64,000 nucleotides of DNA from Bacteroidales bacterium. GTDB lineage: Bacteria; Bacteroidota; Bacteroidia; Bacteroidales; UBA932. The translations under genes were made by a program, and so were the position numbers. Below, piece by piece: positions 8,653 to 18,245 of this stretch. Location of the stretch: assembly GCA_017938925.1 (NCBI GenBank), contig JAGBAO010000001.1:50817-114816 (forward strand), read 5' to 3'. Under the pieces are notes generated by a model. The model saw nothing but the letters and a program-made list of their open reading frames with translations. It was not told where the DNA came from and did no database searches. Numbering within the stretch: position 1 is the first letter of the stretch; every line of letters starts with the position of its first letter.

Positions 8653-10068
8653 ATGAACGGAAATCAATATTATCTGAATATATTCAAGGTAACGGAGAAT
8701 CAGCTCAAGATGCTGACTGACACAGCATTGGCTCACGGAGGTGATTTTTCTGACCTGTACTTCGAATACACCACATATTTCAATCTGCTTCTTAAGGACG
8801 AAGTCGTGTCCTCTGGAGGATTTCACACCGATTACGGAGTCGGAATCAGAGTCCTGAAGGGAGAAAAGACGGGGTATGCATATTCCGAGAACACAGAGAT
8901 GGCGGATATGATGCAGGCCGCCAAGGCAGCGTCAGCGATAGCGCTGGGCACTTCCGGCAGCTGCACATATGCGCCTGTGCGGGACAAGACATATGACCTC
9001 TACCCTATGGCCGCCAACTGGCGTGCACGCAGCGCCGAAGCATTTCTTCCTTTTCTCAAGGAACTGGAAAAGGAAGTATTCTCCAGGGACACGAGGATCA
9101 TCAAGGTCATTGCACGAATGTCTGATTCGGTCAGTGACGTGATGATGTTCAACTCTCTTGGAGAGCTCACATGCGACACAAGACCGATGGGCAGCGTGAC
9201 GGTTACCGCTGTGTTCCAGCAGGGAGGCAAGACTGAGAACAAGACAGCTTCACGCAGTTTCAGGATGGGTGCGGAACTTATTGGTCCAGACCTGGTCCGA
9301 GAACTGTCTGATGAGGTGGTAAAGGGCATTGACGAGAGATTTGAAGCCACAAGGCCCAAGGGCGGGCAGATGCCGGTCGTGATGGGAGCCGGTGCATCAG
9401 GCATACTTCTCCACGAGGCAATGGGACATGCCTTCGAGGCAGATTTCAACAGAAAGGGACAGTCAATATTCTCTGACAGGATGGGCCGGCAGGTGTGTCC
9501 GAAGGGTGTGAATGTCGTGGACGACGGAACAGTCGCCTTCAACAGAGGCTCCGGGAATTATGACGACGAAGGCGTACCGGCTCAGAAGACCTATATGGTC
9601 GAGGACGGAATACTCCGCTCGTACCTCCACGACAGGATAAGTGCCAGCTGGTACGGAGTGCCGTCCACAGGCAACGGCAGAAGGGAGAACTTCAGATACA
9701 ACCCTATCCCTCGAATGAGGGCCACATATATGGAAAGCGGCGAGGCAGACCCTCAGGGAATCATTGCGGATGTGAAGCAGGGGATATATGTGGACGAGTT
9801 TTCAAACGGTCAGGTCAAGATAGGAGAAGGAGACTTCACATTCTTTGTCAAGAGCGGATTCCTCATCGAGAACGGCAGACTGACCGCACCTGTAAAGGAT
9901 ATAAACATCATCGGAAACGGCCCTCAGGCACTTGCAGACATCGTGGCTGTGGGTAACGACCTTAAGATTGACAACGGAACATGGACCTGCGGAAAGGAGC
10001 AGAGCGTGCCGGTTTCATGCGGCATGCCGACCGTCCTTGTCAGCAGCCTGACCGTTGGGGGCGAATAA
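8653..10068 (+). CDS. tldD: TldD metalloprotease subunit
   Basis: A 471-residue protein with the catalytic zinc motif HEAMGH at residues 254-259, followed by the family segment FEADFNRKGQSIFSDRMG. TldD with TldE forms a heterodimeric protease that degrades unfolded peptides and matures certain peptides (microcin B17) or degrades CcdA in E. coli. The partner gene follows 25 bases downstream. Length fits. The motif is intact, so an active enzyme is expected in the cytoplasm. Confidence 0.93.
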   Translation: MNGNQYYLNIFKVTENQLKMLTDTALAHGGDFSDLYFEYTTYFNLLLKDEVVSSGGFHTDYGVGIRVLKGEKTGYAYSENTEMADMMQAAKAASAIALGTSGSCTYAPVRDKTYDLYPMAANWRARSAEAFLPFLKELEKEVFSRDTRIIKVIARMSDSVSDVMMFNSLGELTCDTRPMGSVTVTAVFQQGGKTENKTASRSFRMGAELIGPDLVRELSDEVVKGIDERFEATRPKGGQMPVVMGAGASGILLHEAMGHAFEADFNRKGQSIFSDRMGRQVCPKGVNVVDDGTVAFNRGSGNYDDEGVPAQKTYMVEDGILRSYLHDRISASWYGVPSTGNGRRENFRYNPIPRMRATYMESGEADPQGIIADVKQGIYVDEFSNGQVKIGEGDFTFFVKSGFLIENGRLTAPVKDINIIGNGPQALADIVAVGNDLKIDNGTWTCGKEQSVPVSCGMPTVLVSSLTVGGE

Positions 10069-10093
10069 GCGGAACATATCTTTGTAATTTGAA

Positions 10094-11497
10094 ATGATTG
10101 ACAACAACGAAATATCAATAGCGAAATTCTGCATTGACTCAGCTCTCAGACAAGGTGCCTCAGGAGCCAGGGTTTCCCTGACACAGAGCATCATCGACAG
10201 TTGCATGATGCTGAACGGAGAGCTCGACAAGGTGACTCACTCTGCCGACAGATCCATATATATGTATATCTATGCAGACGGCCGCTACGGCACATTTTCC
10301 ACCAACCGTCTGGAAAGGGACGAACTGGAGGACTTCATCGGCAAGGCCATTTCCATGGTCAGGATGCTGGGAGAAGACCTGTGCAGGACCCTTCCTGAAG
10401 CCGGGCGTACAGCAAAAGATGCAAGAACAGGGCTGGAACTGGACCTTTATGATGCAACAATTGCCGAGAGCGAATCGGGCACAAGGCTGGAAAGGACAGA
10501 TAGAATTTCCATATACAGGGATCTCACGCGAAAGTGGGAGCAGGACGGCTATCTCATTGCAGACGGCACGGGCCATGAATACCGTCTCATATCGGAAGAA
10601 TGCGAATACACTGAGTCTTTCGAGGACAATTACGTGTGCGATTCCAACGGATTTGAAGGAAGGCACACCGAGACCTCTTTCAGTGCCTTCTGCGAAATGA
10701 CCATAGAAGACAGCGAAGGGAACAAATACAGCGGTTTCTGGTGGGACGCAACTCCTAAATTCAGCGAACTGGACCTGAAAGGATGCAGCGCAAGGGCCCT
10801 TGACAAGGCTGTCAGGCAGATCGGGCCGAAGTCCCGCCGTGGCGGACACTACAGGATGGTGGTTGACTGCAACGCAGCATCGCGTCTGGTCTCTCCCCTT
10901 TTCACGGCCCTCAACGCCTCATCCATCCAGCAGAAGATGTCCTTCATGGATGACACCCTCGGCAAGCGCATGTTCCCGGAGGGATTCACAATAATGGACA
11001 TGGCAAGAACAGCAGGCAAGGCAGGATCGAGGCTGTTCGACACGGAGGGAGTCGCAACCAAGGACGCCCCGATCATTGAGGATGGAGTGGTCAAGCAATA
11101 TTTCATCAACACATATATGTCGAACAAGACGGGACTCGAGCCGACAGTCGAAGACATATCCCGCCCGTGCGTCATGCCATATCTGAAAGATGAAGTGTTG
11201 TCTTTGGCAGAAAAAGACCTATCTTTGGAGGTTATTATGAAGCATTGCGGCAGCGGAGTGCTGGTGACAGGTTTCAACGGAGGCAACTGCAATCCGGCCA
11301 CAGGAGACTTCTCCTTCGGTGTGGAAGGCTTTGCGTTCAGCAGGGGCAAGGTCACTCATCCGGTGCGCGAGATGCTGATAACAGGAAACATGATCGAGTT
11401 GTGGAACAACCTCATCGCAGCAGGAACTGATGCACGCAGCAGCGCGCGCTGGCAGATTCCTTCGCTTGCCTTTGAAGGGGTTTCATTCTCAGCATAA
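10094..11497 (+). CDS. tldE: TldE/PmbA metalloprotease partner subunit
   Basis: A 467-residue protein of the PmbA/TldD family without the HExxxH zinc motif, as expected for the TldE subunit. Family hallmarks include the C-terminal FNGGNCNPATGDFSFGVEGF stretch (near residues 391-410) and REMLITGNMIELWNN. Lies directly after tldD on the same strand, consistent with an obligate complex. Preceded by TATCTTTGTAATTTG, so it may also have a promoter of its own inside the tldD tail. Confidence 0.92.
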   Translation: MIDNNEISIAKFCIDSALRQGASGARVSLTQSIIDSCMMLNGELDKVTHSADRSIYMYIYADGRYGTFSTNRLERDELEDFIGKAISMVRMLGEDLCRTLPEAGRTAKDARTGLELDLYDATIAESESGTRLERTDRISIYRDLTRKWEQDGYLIADGTGHEYRLISEECEYTESFEDNYVCDSNGFEGRHTETSFSAFCEMTIEDSEGNKYSGFWWDATPKFSELDLKGCSARALDKAVRQIGPKSRRGGHYRMVVDCNAASRLVSPLFTALNASSIQQKMSFMDDTLGKRMFPEGFTIMDMARTAGKAGSRLFDTEGVATKDAPIIEDGVVKQYFINTYMSNKTGLEPTVEDISRPCVMPYLKDEVLSLAEKDLSLEVIMKHCGSGVLVTGFNGGNCNPATGDFSFGVEGFAFSRGKVTHPVREMLITGNMIELWNNLIAAGTDARSSARWQIPSLAFEGVSFSA

Positions 11498-11524
11498 GAA
11501 TTAAAATATTAAAACAGACTACAT

Positions 11525-12118
11525 ATGAAAATTGGACAGAACAAGGTAGTGGAATTCTGCTACGAACTTGAAGTGGACGGCCAGGTGGTGGACAAGACCT
11601 CAAAGGAAAGACCTCTGGACTATATACACGGCACAGGCTGCCTCCTTCCTAAACTCGAAGAGCACATCGATGGCATGGAGCCGGGTGCAACATTTGACGT
11701 AACGCTTTCACCGGCAGACGGATACGGCGAGGTGGACCCAGACAGGATCATAGACCTTCCAAAGGCAGCATTCGAGGTGAACGGCGAGGTGCGCGAGGAC
11801 CTTCTGGTTCCTGGCAACACGATTCCTATGCTCAACGGCTCCGGAGCTGTGATTCCGGGCGTCGTTCTTGAGGTCAGCGAGGACAGCGTGAAGATGGACC
11901 TGAACCATCAGATGGCAGGAAAGACTCTCCATTTCAAGGGTGAGATCCTCACAGTGCGCGAAGCCACTGAAAAAGAGCTGACAGAGGGCCTGCATGGCGA
12001 ATATGTGCACACCTGTGGCGGATGTGGCGGCGGATGCCACGGTCACGGTGACGGAGAGTGCGGAGGATGCGGCCACGAAGGCGGATGCGAGGACGAAGGC
12101 TGCTGCGGCTGTCATTAA
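11525..12118 (+). CDS. slyD: SlyD-like FKBP peptidyl-prolyl isomerase with Cys/His-rich tail
   Basis: A 197-residue FKBP: residues 1-65 and about 115-150 form the isomerase domain (KVVEFCYELEVDGQVVDKTS, then LHFKGEILTVREATEKEL), with the SlyD insert-in-flap domain between (ADGYGEVDPDRIIDLPK). Residues 162-197 are a metal-binding tail with nine cysteines and five histidines in Gly-rich spacing, as in E. coli SlyD, which delivers nickel. It acts in the cytoplasm as folding catalyst and metallochaperone. No nickel enzyme genes are in view. Two bases separate its stop region from the glycosyltransferase start, so they are co-transcribed. Confidence 0.92.
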   Translation: MKIGQNKVVEFCYELEVDGQVVDKTSKERPLDYIHGTGCLLPKLEEHIDGMEPGATFDVTLSPADGYGEVDPDRIIDLPKAAFEVNGEVREDLLVPGNTIPMLNGSGAVIPGVVLEVSEDSVKMDLNHQMAGKTLHFKGEILTVREATEKELTEGLHGEYVHTCGGCGGGCHGHGDGECGGCGHEGGCEDEGCCGCH

Positions 12119-12121
12119 TAT

Positions 12122-13270
12122 ATGAAGACTGCGATCGTCATATTGAACTGGAACACGGAAGGCTTCCTCAGGGAGTTCCTTCCCGGACTTCTTCGTTCCG
12201 TCGCTGATGAGGACGGGGCGGAAGTCATCGTGGCTGACAACGGATCCACTGACGGATCGCTGAAGGTCATGAGCGAGGAGTTTCCGCAGGTGAGGACAAT
12301 CGCATTCAACCGGAACCACGGCTTCACAGGAGGCTACAACAAGGCCTTCGAGGAAATATACGGCACAGCAGAAGCACCATTGGAAAACGCTCCGGAATAT
12401 TTCCTGCTGATCAACTCCGACATAGAAGTCACGGAAGGATGGCTCAGGCCACTGACGCAATGGATGGACTCGCACCAGGACTGCGGGGCATGCGCGCCCA
12501 AGCTGCACAGCTGGCAGGACAGGGATATGTTCGAATACGCCGGTGCTGCAGGAGGATATATCGACAGCTTCGGCTACCCTTTCTGTAGAGGCAGGATACT
12601 CAAAAGGCTTGAAAAGGACGAAGGACAGTATGACACTCCCAGAAATGTATTCTGGGCGACAGGTGCATGTCTGCTGGTAAGGAGCAGTGTCTATGCCGGT
12701 CTTCACGGACTTGACGAGAGATTCTTCGCCCACATGGAGGAGATAGACCTGTGCTGGAGGATGCAGCTTCAGGGATGGAAGGTGACGGTGGTGCCGCAAT
12801 CGACGGTATATCATGTCGGAGGAGGGACTCTGCCTGCCGAATCACCGTTCAAGCTATTTCTGAACTACAGGAACAATCTCCTCATGCTGGACAACAATCT
12901 GGCAAGGACATATGCCCTGAAACTCTACAGGCAGGGGCGATCTGCTGAAGAAGCGGCAAGAAAAGGAATCTGCTGCGCCCGTCTGAGGACGTTTCTGAGA
13001 AGGGATCTTGACGGATTCTCAGCTGTAGTGTACTTGCTTACATTCAGGTGGAAGAACGTAAGCTCAGTACTGAGGGCACACCGGGAATATCTCAGTCTGA
13101 GACACGGTTCAGAAACACAGGACATCATCGCATACCTGCAGAATTACGGCGGAAAGGCCGAAATGAACGGAATGTACAGAAAATGGATAGTCCCGAGAGC
13201 TATATTCAAGGGAGAAAAGATATTCACAAGCATAAAGGACAAGGATTTCGTTAAAATCAAGGAATCATGA
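12122..13270 (+). CDS. Family 2 glycosyltransferase
   Basis: A 382-residue GT-A fold enzyme. Residues near the start (TAIVILNWNTEGFL), VIVADNGSTDGS near 38-49, and LLINSDIEV (DxD-like metal site, near 94-102) are typical of GT2, and HMEEIDLCWRMQLQGWKV with VYHVGGGTL is the acceptor-side signature of rhamnosyl-type GT2 enzymes. Probably adds a sugar to surface polysaccharide or glycoprotein at the cytoplasmic face. It overlaps trkA by 4 bases (ATGA), so translation is likely coupled, though the functions seem unrelated. Confidence 0.87.
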   Translation: MKTAIVILNWNTEGFLREFLPGLLRSVADEDGAEVIVADNGSTDGSLKVMSEEFPQVRTIAFNRNHGFTGGYNKAFEEIYGTAEAPLENAPEYFLLINSDIEVTEGWLRPLTQWMDSHQDCGACAPKLHSWQDRDMFEYAGAAGGYIDSFGYPFCRGRILKRLEKDEGQYDTPRNVFWATGACLLVRSSVYAGLHGLDERFFAHMEEIDLCWRMQLQGWKVTVVPQSTVYHVGGGTLPAESPFKLFLNYRNNLLMLDNNLARTYALKLYRQGRSAEEAARKGICCARLRTFLRRDLDGFSAVVYLLTFRWKNVSSVLRAHREYLSLRHGSETQDIIAYLQNYGGKAEMNGMYRKWIVPRAIFKGEKIFTSIKDKDFVKIKES

Positions 13271-14625
13271 AGATAGTCATAGCAGGAGCAGGCGAGGTGG
13301 GATCACACCTTGCAAAGATGTTGAGCAATGAGTCCAACGACATAACGGTCATCGACTCCGATCAGGAAAGGCTCGATGCCCTTGGCGCAATAGCAGACGT
13401 AGTTACGGTGGAAGGCAATCCTTCCACCATCCACACGTTGCAGGAAGCCGGCACGGCAGACGCCGACCTCTTCATCGCCGTGAACCCGTCAGATTCCCAG
13501 GATGTGAACATCGTCAGCGCCATGCTTGCCAAGAAACTCGGAAGCAAGAAGGTGACGGCACGCATAAACAACGAGGAATACCTTAGCTACGAGAACAAAT
13601 ATCTCTTTACGGAAATGGGCATAGACCTGCTTTTCTATCCGGAGAAGATCGCGGCCGGAGAGATTGCAGACCTGCTCAAGAGAACTGCATCCACCGATTC
13701 CATGGACTTCGCCCGCGGAAAGCTGCAGATGGCGGTGTTCAAACTTGAAGAGGAATCTTCACTTCTCGGGATGAACATGGCGGAGTTCAGCCAGCTTGCC
13801 GCAGAAGACGGGATGAATTACAGGGTAGTTGCCATCGCGAGGAACAACCAGACAATCATTCCTAAGTTCGACACCAAGTTCAAATATCACGACCTGGTGT
13901 TCATAATATCCAAAAGGGAAGGAATGGATGTGCTGATGAAGTACATCGGCAAGAAGAACATAGAGGTGAACAATCTCATGATTCTCGGTGGAAGCCCTAT
14001 CGGAGAGATGGTGGCACGTCAGATGGCCAAAGAACTTGACAGCGTAAAACTGATCGAGCTCAACAAGGAAAAATGTCTTGATCTTTCGGAGAAACTTCCA
14101 AGCAACGTGATAGTCGTGAACGGTGACGGTAGAAATTCAGACATGCTGATAGAGGAATCCATCAAGGACTTCGACGCATTCGTGGCTGTGACCAACAGTT
14201 CCGAGACCAACATTCTTGCATGCGTCGCAGCAAAGAGCCTGGGTGTTGCCAGGACGATAGCAGAGGTCGAGAATCTGGAGTACATACGCCTTGCCGAGAG
14301 CATGGGTGTGGATGCGGTCATCAACAAGAAGCTCATCACTGCCGGCCGCATCTTCAAGTTCACACTCAGCAACAAGGTGCGTTTCATCAAATATATGAGC
14401 GGAACCAATGCAGAGATCCTGGAATTCATCGTCGCCCCTGACACAAAGATCACTAAGGTCCCTCTCAAGGACATGGGCTTCCCTTGCAATGCCATCATAG
14501 GCGGAATCATCCGCGGCAACGAATCGTTCATAGCAGTCGGAGACACCCAGATCCAGGCCTACGACCGCGTGGCCGTCTTCGCCCTCCCGGAAGTCGTCAA
14601 GGAAGTTGACAAGTTCTTCAGGTAG
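13267..14625 (+). CDS. trkA: TrkA potassium uptake regulatory protein
   Basis: A 452-residue protein with two RCK (KTN) units. The first NAD-binding motif is IVIAGAGEVGSHLAKML at residues 3-19; the second, LMILGGSPIGEMVARQM, begins near residue 238. Each is followed by an RCK_C domain (near 140-225 and 365-450). It gates the TrkH/KtrB potassium channel, whose gene is not within the window. Start overlaps the glycosyltransferase stop by 4 bases. Confidence 0.93.
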   Translation: MKIVIAGAGEVGSHLAKMLSNESNDITVIDSDQERLDALGAIADVVTVEGNPSTIHTLQEAGTADADLFIAVNPSDSQDVNIVSAMLAKKLGSKKVTARINNEEYLSYENKYLFTEMGIDLLFYPEKIAAGEIADLLKRTASTDSMDFARGKLQMAVFKLEEESSLLGMNMAEFSQLAAEDGMNYRVVAIARNNQTIIPKFDTKFKYHDLVFIISKREGMDVLMKYIGKKNIEVNNLMILGGSPIGEMVARQMAKELDSVKLIELNKEKCLDLSEKLPSNVIVVNGDGRNSDMLIEESIKDFDAFVAVTNSSETNILACVAAKSLGVARTIAEVENLEYIRLAESMGVDAVINKKLITAGRIFKFTLSNKVRFIKYMSGTNAEILEFIVAPDTKITKVPLKDMGFPCNAIIGGIIRGNESFIAVGDTQIQAYDRVAVFALPEVVKEVDKFFR

Positions 14626-14687
14626 CCAGAAGTCGAGGCAAAAGAGGAAGGAAGATAGCTGGAGAAGACTGCCATAGCCACACATAA

Positions 14688-14730
14688 AGCGGGTGCTACA
14701 TGATTTCAAGGTTTTCATGTAGCACCCGCT
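14688..14730. terminator. Large perfect inverted repeat after trkA
   Basis: Arms of 16 bases (14688-14703 AGCGGGTGCTACATGA and its exact complement 14715-14730) around an 11-base loop, 62 bases after trkA. There is no long T-run, but it probably ends transcription in one or both directions. A third partial copy of the arm (GGTGCTACA) is at 14764-14772. Confidence 0.55.
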
Positions 14731-14843
14731 ATATAATTTCCCATATTTGCCCTATTTCAAAGACAGGTGCTACACAAAAAGGGCAGATTCATGTACAACA
14801 CGACAGTGGTGGAATTGAAAAAGGGATAAATTACGGCATCTAG

Positions 14844-15010
14844 CAGCAACTAATCAGCAACTAATCAGCAACTAATTATAAATTACTGATAATCTTAAAA
14901 CCACTGTGACATTAATTGCTAACATCATGTCACAGTAGTTGATGAACGTAGTATTTTTAGAGTATCAACACTCCACTGTGACATTTCCTGGGCATATGAT
15001 GACACAGTGA
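14844..15010. repeat. Tandem AGCAACTAATC repeats and four CACTGTGACAT-type repeats
   Basis: Three tandem units AGCAACTAATC occupy 14844-14874. Downstream, a CACTGTGACAT word appears as two inverted pairs: 14899-14912 with 14927-14940 (13 of 14 bases pair) and about 14973-14984 with 14998-15008. The block fills the gap between the convergent trkA and cassette-1 cargo genes. It may be a terminator set, protein-binding repeats or the border of the inserted DNA. Nothing else is visible in the 14626-15030 gap. Confidence 0.6.
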
Positions 15011-15030
15011 TTCAGATAAAAGCAACATAG

Positions 15031-17250
15031 TTATTTTACCTTCTGAGCATTATCCTTGTTGAGTGAAGAAAGCAAGATTTTACCATCTCTATATAGAAGG
15101 GTGATTCTATAATTAGTCTTCTTGAATAAACCTGACACAGTCAAAACACAATCCACCTTTTCATGGCTTTCTCCATATATTTTTTCGATTTCATACGCAG
15201 ATATTGTGGTAAAATCTAAAATATGGGCAGTAAATACTTCACTATGATTCTGATTCTCATATCCCTCAAAATCAAAATACTTTTCAACCTCAGAAATATT
15301 AGTAAAGTCAGACGAGAACTTATTGCTTATATACTTCAGAATTTCATTTACTCTTTGTTGCACTTCTTTGAGTTTCCTTTCTTCCAATACTTCTAAGATC
15401 TTCATATCAGACTCTGTTGCACTTTCTTTTAACTGATCAGTTTGTCCACATCGTATTCCCAATTCATATATGTCACTTTTTTTCATATAGCATACAGTAT
15501 TCCCATTATCCGTCAGGATGAGGTATTGTGCATCATATTCACACGCAATCATTCTTTTATATAACGCTTCAAACACCTTTTGTGCCTTTGCTTTGAGATC
15601 ATTCGTTAAAGGTTTTTCATCCCATTTCAATTTCCAATACCGAACTTCTTCTATATCTTCTCTGGACACATCATTTAAAATACAAGAAGGATAAGAATAT
15701 AAAATATGAGCAAGATCTTTCACTCCCGTTACATACAGTTGATGTCGTTTTTGATTCCAGTCTGCTCTTTTGCTTTCAACACTATCCTTGAATACTGCTG
15801 GCACAGATTGTAAAAATTCTTCATATTTACTTGACTGAACTGCCAGGTCTGCCCATGAGTCAAATGTAAAGCAATATAGTATATCCCCTTTTGTATAATA
15901 GCAATAAGTACTATCCACGGAATATGTTAGATCAGTTCGGATTTCATCATAATATTTATCTATATCAACCTCCAGTTTTGCTATATCCAACTCTAGCGCG
16001 CCTATACTACGATTAGTCAAGAATTTATATATATTCTCGCTAGAAGACACATAAAGTGCTTTATTAAGAACATCTGCTACTGTAGTCGCATTTGAGTGTA
16101 TTTGTGCCAAAGATATTTCATTAATCTGCGTCATCTGTTCATCTGTCAAATATATGGTAGATTCAAATTCAGACGGATTTCGGGTTCCCTTTACACATGA
16201 GAAATACTCCTGTGCCTTTTCTGCCCTCCTATGTACTTTCACATAATACAGATTGTACTTATCATCATAGTCTATAATACCAGCATATAACAGATTGTTC
16301 TTCAAGTACGAAAAACTACCACATTGTTTTGTAGCAATCGCTTCAGCAATATCATTAAGTATTTTATCAAAATACTCATCCTTAAAGAAGAGCAATTGCT
16401 TCAGGTATTTATATTTTATGTATGCACTCTGTCCAAATTTCCAAACTCCAAGATCATCCCAATTAATTGCATCTCTCCTCAGAATAAGCGACCATGCCTT
16501 AATACCTAAGTCCAGACTATCTGTACACACATAGATAGACTCTGCATTAAGTTGCTCCTCCGAAATCTCGCCATTCGCAAATTGCGCTGACTTCGTCACT
16601 ATCAACGATGGAGTACCGACAGATGTTTCACCATCAAAAGAACTTATCAACACACTATTAATATACTCTTTTGTCTGACTGCCAAACTTCCAAGTACCCG
16701 TCAGCTCTCCTTTTGGAGTCAAAGTGCCGGAAATTTCTTCCGGAAGATTCTCAGTAACACCTTTAATCTTATAACTGCCAACCAATCTTCCATTATTATA
16801 GTTCACATTAACAAAACATTCATTATGTCCTGCATATGTCTGATTAAACGTACCATGAGGAAGGCCATTACTAAAATTACCATTCAACTTATACGATACC
16901 ACGCTAGTACCACCAGGGACTTCCGTTATATTGATCTTACAACTCAAATTTAAACTTCCATGTAAATTACCATTCAGATGACTTCCTGTCAATCTATATG
17001 TTGAGTTAATGTTAGCTGTAGGTTCAAATATAGTAGGCGTTCTACTTACATCAGCTGATGCAACTATCGTAAATGGGCCATTATAGTATGATGTCCCATC
17101 ATCTCTGAGAGAATATGAATAAGTATAATCACCTTGTAAAGGCCACAATGTATCAATATATAGCGGCCTTGTTGCTTGTTTCTGCTCTTGAGCAGCAATT
17201 GTACATACTGTTAAAAATAACGTACAAATAAATAACAATTTAGTTTTCAT
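15031..17250 (-). CDS. Secreted MORN-like repeat protein (cassette 1 cargo)
   Basis: A 739-residue protein in AT-rich DNA, with a signal peptide (MKTKLLFICTLFLTVCTIAA). Residues about 85-200 contain imperfect glycine/aspartate-asparagine repeats of the form LNGNLHGSLN, LNGNFSNGLPHGTF, YNNGRLVGSYKIKG, TPKGELTGTWKFG, which look like MORN or toxin_YwqK-type beta-hairpin repeats. The remaining 500 residues are helical and charged, with no motif I recognise. It lies 16 bases after the 310-residue gene and is probably co-transcribed from the RNA-element promoter. Likely periplasmic. Function unknown. Confidence 0.7.
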   Translation of the reverse strand: MKTKLLFICTLFLTVCTIAAQEQKQATRPLYIDTLWPLQGDYTYSYSLRDDGTSYYNGPFTIVASADVSRTPTIFEPTANINSTYRLTGSHLNGNLHGSLNLSCKINITEVPGGTSVVSYKLNGNFSNGLPHGTFNQTYAGHNECFVNVNYNNGRLVGSYKIKGVTENLPEEISGTLTPKGELTGTWKFGSQTKEYINSVLISSFDGETSVGTPSLIVTKSAQFANGEISEEQLNAESIYVCTDSLDLGIKAWSLILRRDAINWDDLGVWKFGQSAYIKYKYLKQLLFFKDEYFDKILNDIAEAIATKQCGSFSYLKNNLLYAGIIDYDDKYNLYYVKVHRRAEKAQEYFSCVKGTRNPSEFESTIYLTDEQMTQINEISLAQIHSNATTVADVLNKALYVSSSENIYKFLTNRSIGALELDIAKLEVDIDKYYDEIRTDLTYSVDSTYCYYTKGDILYCFTFDSWADLAVQSSKYEEFLQSVPAVFKDSVESKRADWNQKRHQLYVTGVKDLAHILYSYPSCILNDVSREDIEEVRYWKLKWDEKPLTNDLKAKAQKVFEALYKRMIACEYDAQYLILTDNGNTVCYMKKSDIYELGIRCGQTDQLKESATESDMKILEVLEERKLKEVQQRVNEILKYISNKFSSDFTNISEVEKYFDFEGYENQNHSEVFTAHILDFTTISAYEIEKIYGESHEKVDCVLTVSGLFKKTNYRITLLYRDGKILLSSLNKDNAQKVK

Positions 17251-17265
17251 AATAATAGGTATTAA

Positions 17266-18198
17266 TTAGTATACTAGAAGTTTTTGCGCAAGCGTAAAGA
17301 TTTGCTTTAAGATGCTGTCGTTTTTCAAGAATGGCAGTTCAGCTAAGTCAGATTTGTTTATATCAAAGCCAGCACCGTACGCAGAGTAATCCTGCATATT
17401 TAACAACAACGACAGATTACCTCTGTGAATTTTCCCGACATACCAAAGAAGCCTATCAAAGGCATCATATGTAGCTGATGTACCTATAATATTCCTTAAT
17501 GAATCAATCGCATTAATATATCTCGCAATATCAGTAACCTTGATGGCAGGCATGTTTTCAAGGAATAAATAATTACACAACTTAGGATACATTTCTTTTA
17601 CAACAGAATCATAGATTGGAAATTGAAAATCTGTCAAGAAATATGCATACTTGCTGATCAGTGATATCGCAGTCCCCTTTGATTTAGCATCTTTCCCTAT
17701 TCCATAACCCTCTGAAAACAAATTACTCAATCTATTATCTGAGCCATCCTTATATAGTTTCAAATGTCCTGAAACAAAATCGAATATTGGAGAATGTCGG
17801 TGCCCATTGTTCAAATATTCCAAGAACTTATATTTAAGGGTATTAAGACTTCCGCCAGATAACAGAAATAAGACTTCTGCGAGTTCTCCTATACCGTAAT
17901 AACGCCGAGTCATCTGAGTCGAATACATATTATCTATAAGTGTCAGTTGCAGAACAATATGATCCAACAAGTTGTCACTATCAACACTTGCATTTGTAAA
18001 AGTTGAATAAATAATTCTCTTATTAATTGAATATGCTGAGCCATCGTTATTATTATTGTCAAGTCGTTGAATCTCTGACAGAATTCGACGGATCTCCTCC
18101 AATCGGACTTCCTTAACTTTTTGTTTGAAGACAGTTCCATCATCCTCAAAAAAATAATCCAAATCCTTGAAGAGGTTCTGCAATTTTGTTTGGCTCAT
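17266..18198 (-). CDS. Unknown protein with HhH-glycosylase-like motif (cassette 1 cargo)
   Basis: I use the ATG at 18198 (product MSQTKLQNLFKDLDYFF, 310 residues); an in-frame ATG at 18264 would read through the conserved 3' end of the RNA element. The protein is soluble and helical. The segment KGTAISLISKYAYFL (174-188) followed by FPIYDS (193-198) recalls the lysine and aspartate spacing of OGG/HhH-GPD-like DNA glycosylases, where a K..(T/A)..SKhLhFL...FPIhDs pattern is common. This is suggestive only. Directly follows the RNA element; the secreted protein gene follows. Confidence 0.6.
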   Translation of the reverse strand: MSQTKLQNLFKDLDYFFEDDGTVFKQKVKEVRLEEIRRILSEIQRLDNNNNDGSAYSINKRIIYSTFTNASVDSDNLLDHIVLQLTLIDNMYSTQMTRRYYGIGELAEVLFLLSGGSLNTLKYKFLEYLNNGHRHSPIFDFVSGHLKLYKDGSDNRLSNLFSEGYGIGKDAKSKGTAISLISKYAYFLTDFQFPIYDSVVKEMYPKLCNYLFLENMPAIKVTDIARYINAIDSLRNIIGTSATYDAFDRLLWYVGKIHRGNLSLLLNMQDYSAYGAGFDINKSDLAELPFLKNDSILKQIFTLAQKLLVY

Positions 18199-18245
18199 AT
18201 CTGAGTTTTTTGCCCCCGTCCCTGAGAATAAAAGGGTTATAGATG

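Noticed and set aside
10160-10849. 229-codon frame opposite tldE
   Set aside because: Antisense shadow without promoter or recognisable protein.
14844-14874. CRISPR array
   Set aside because: Three short direct tandem units without spacers, and no cas genes.
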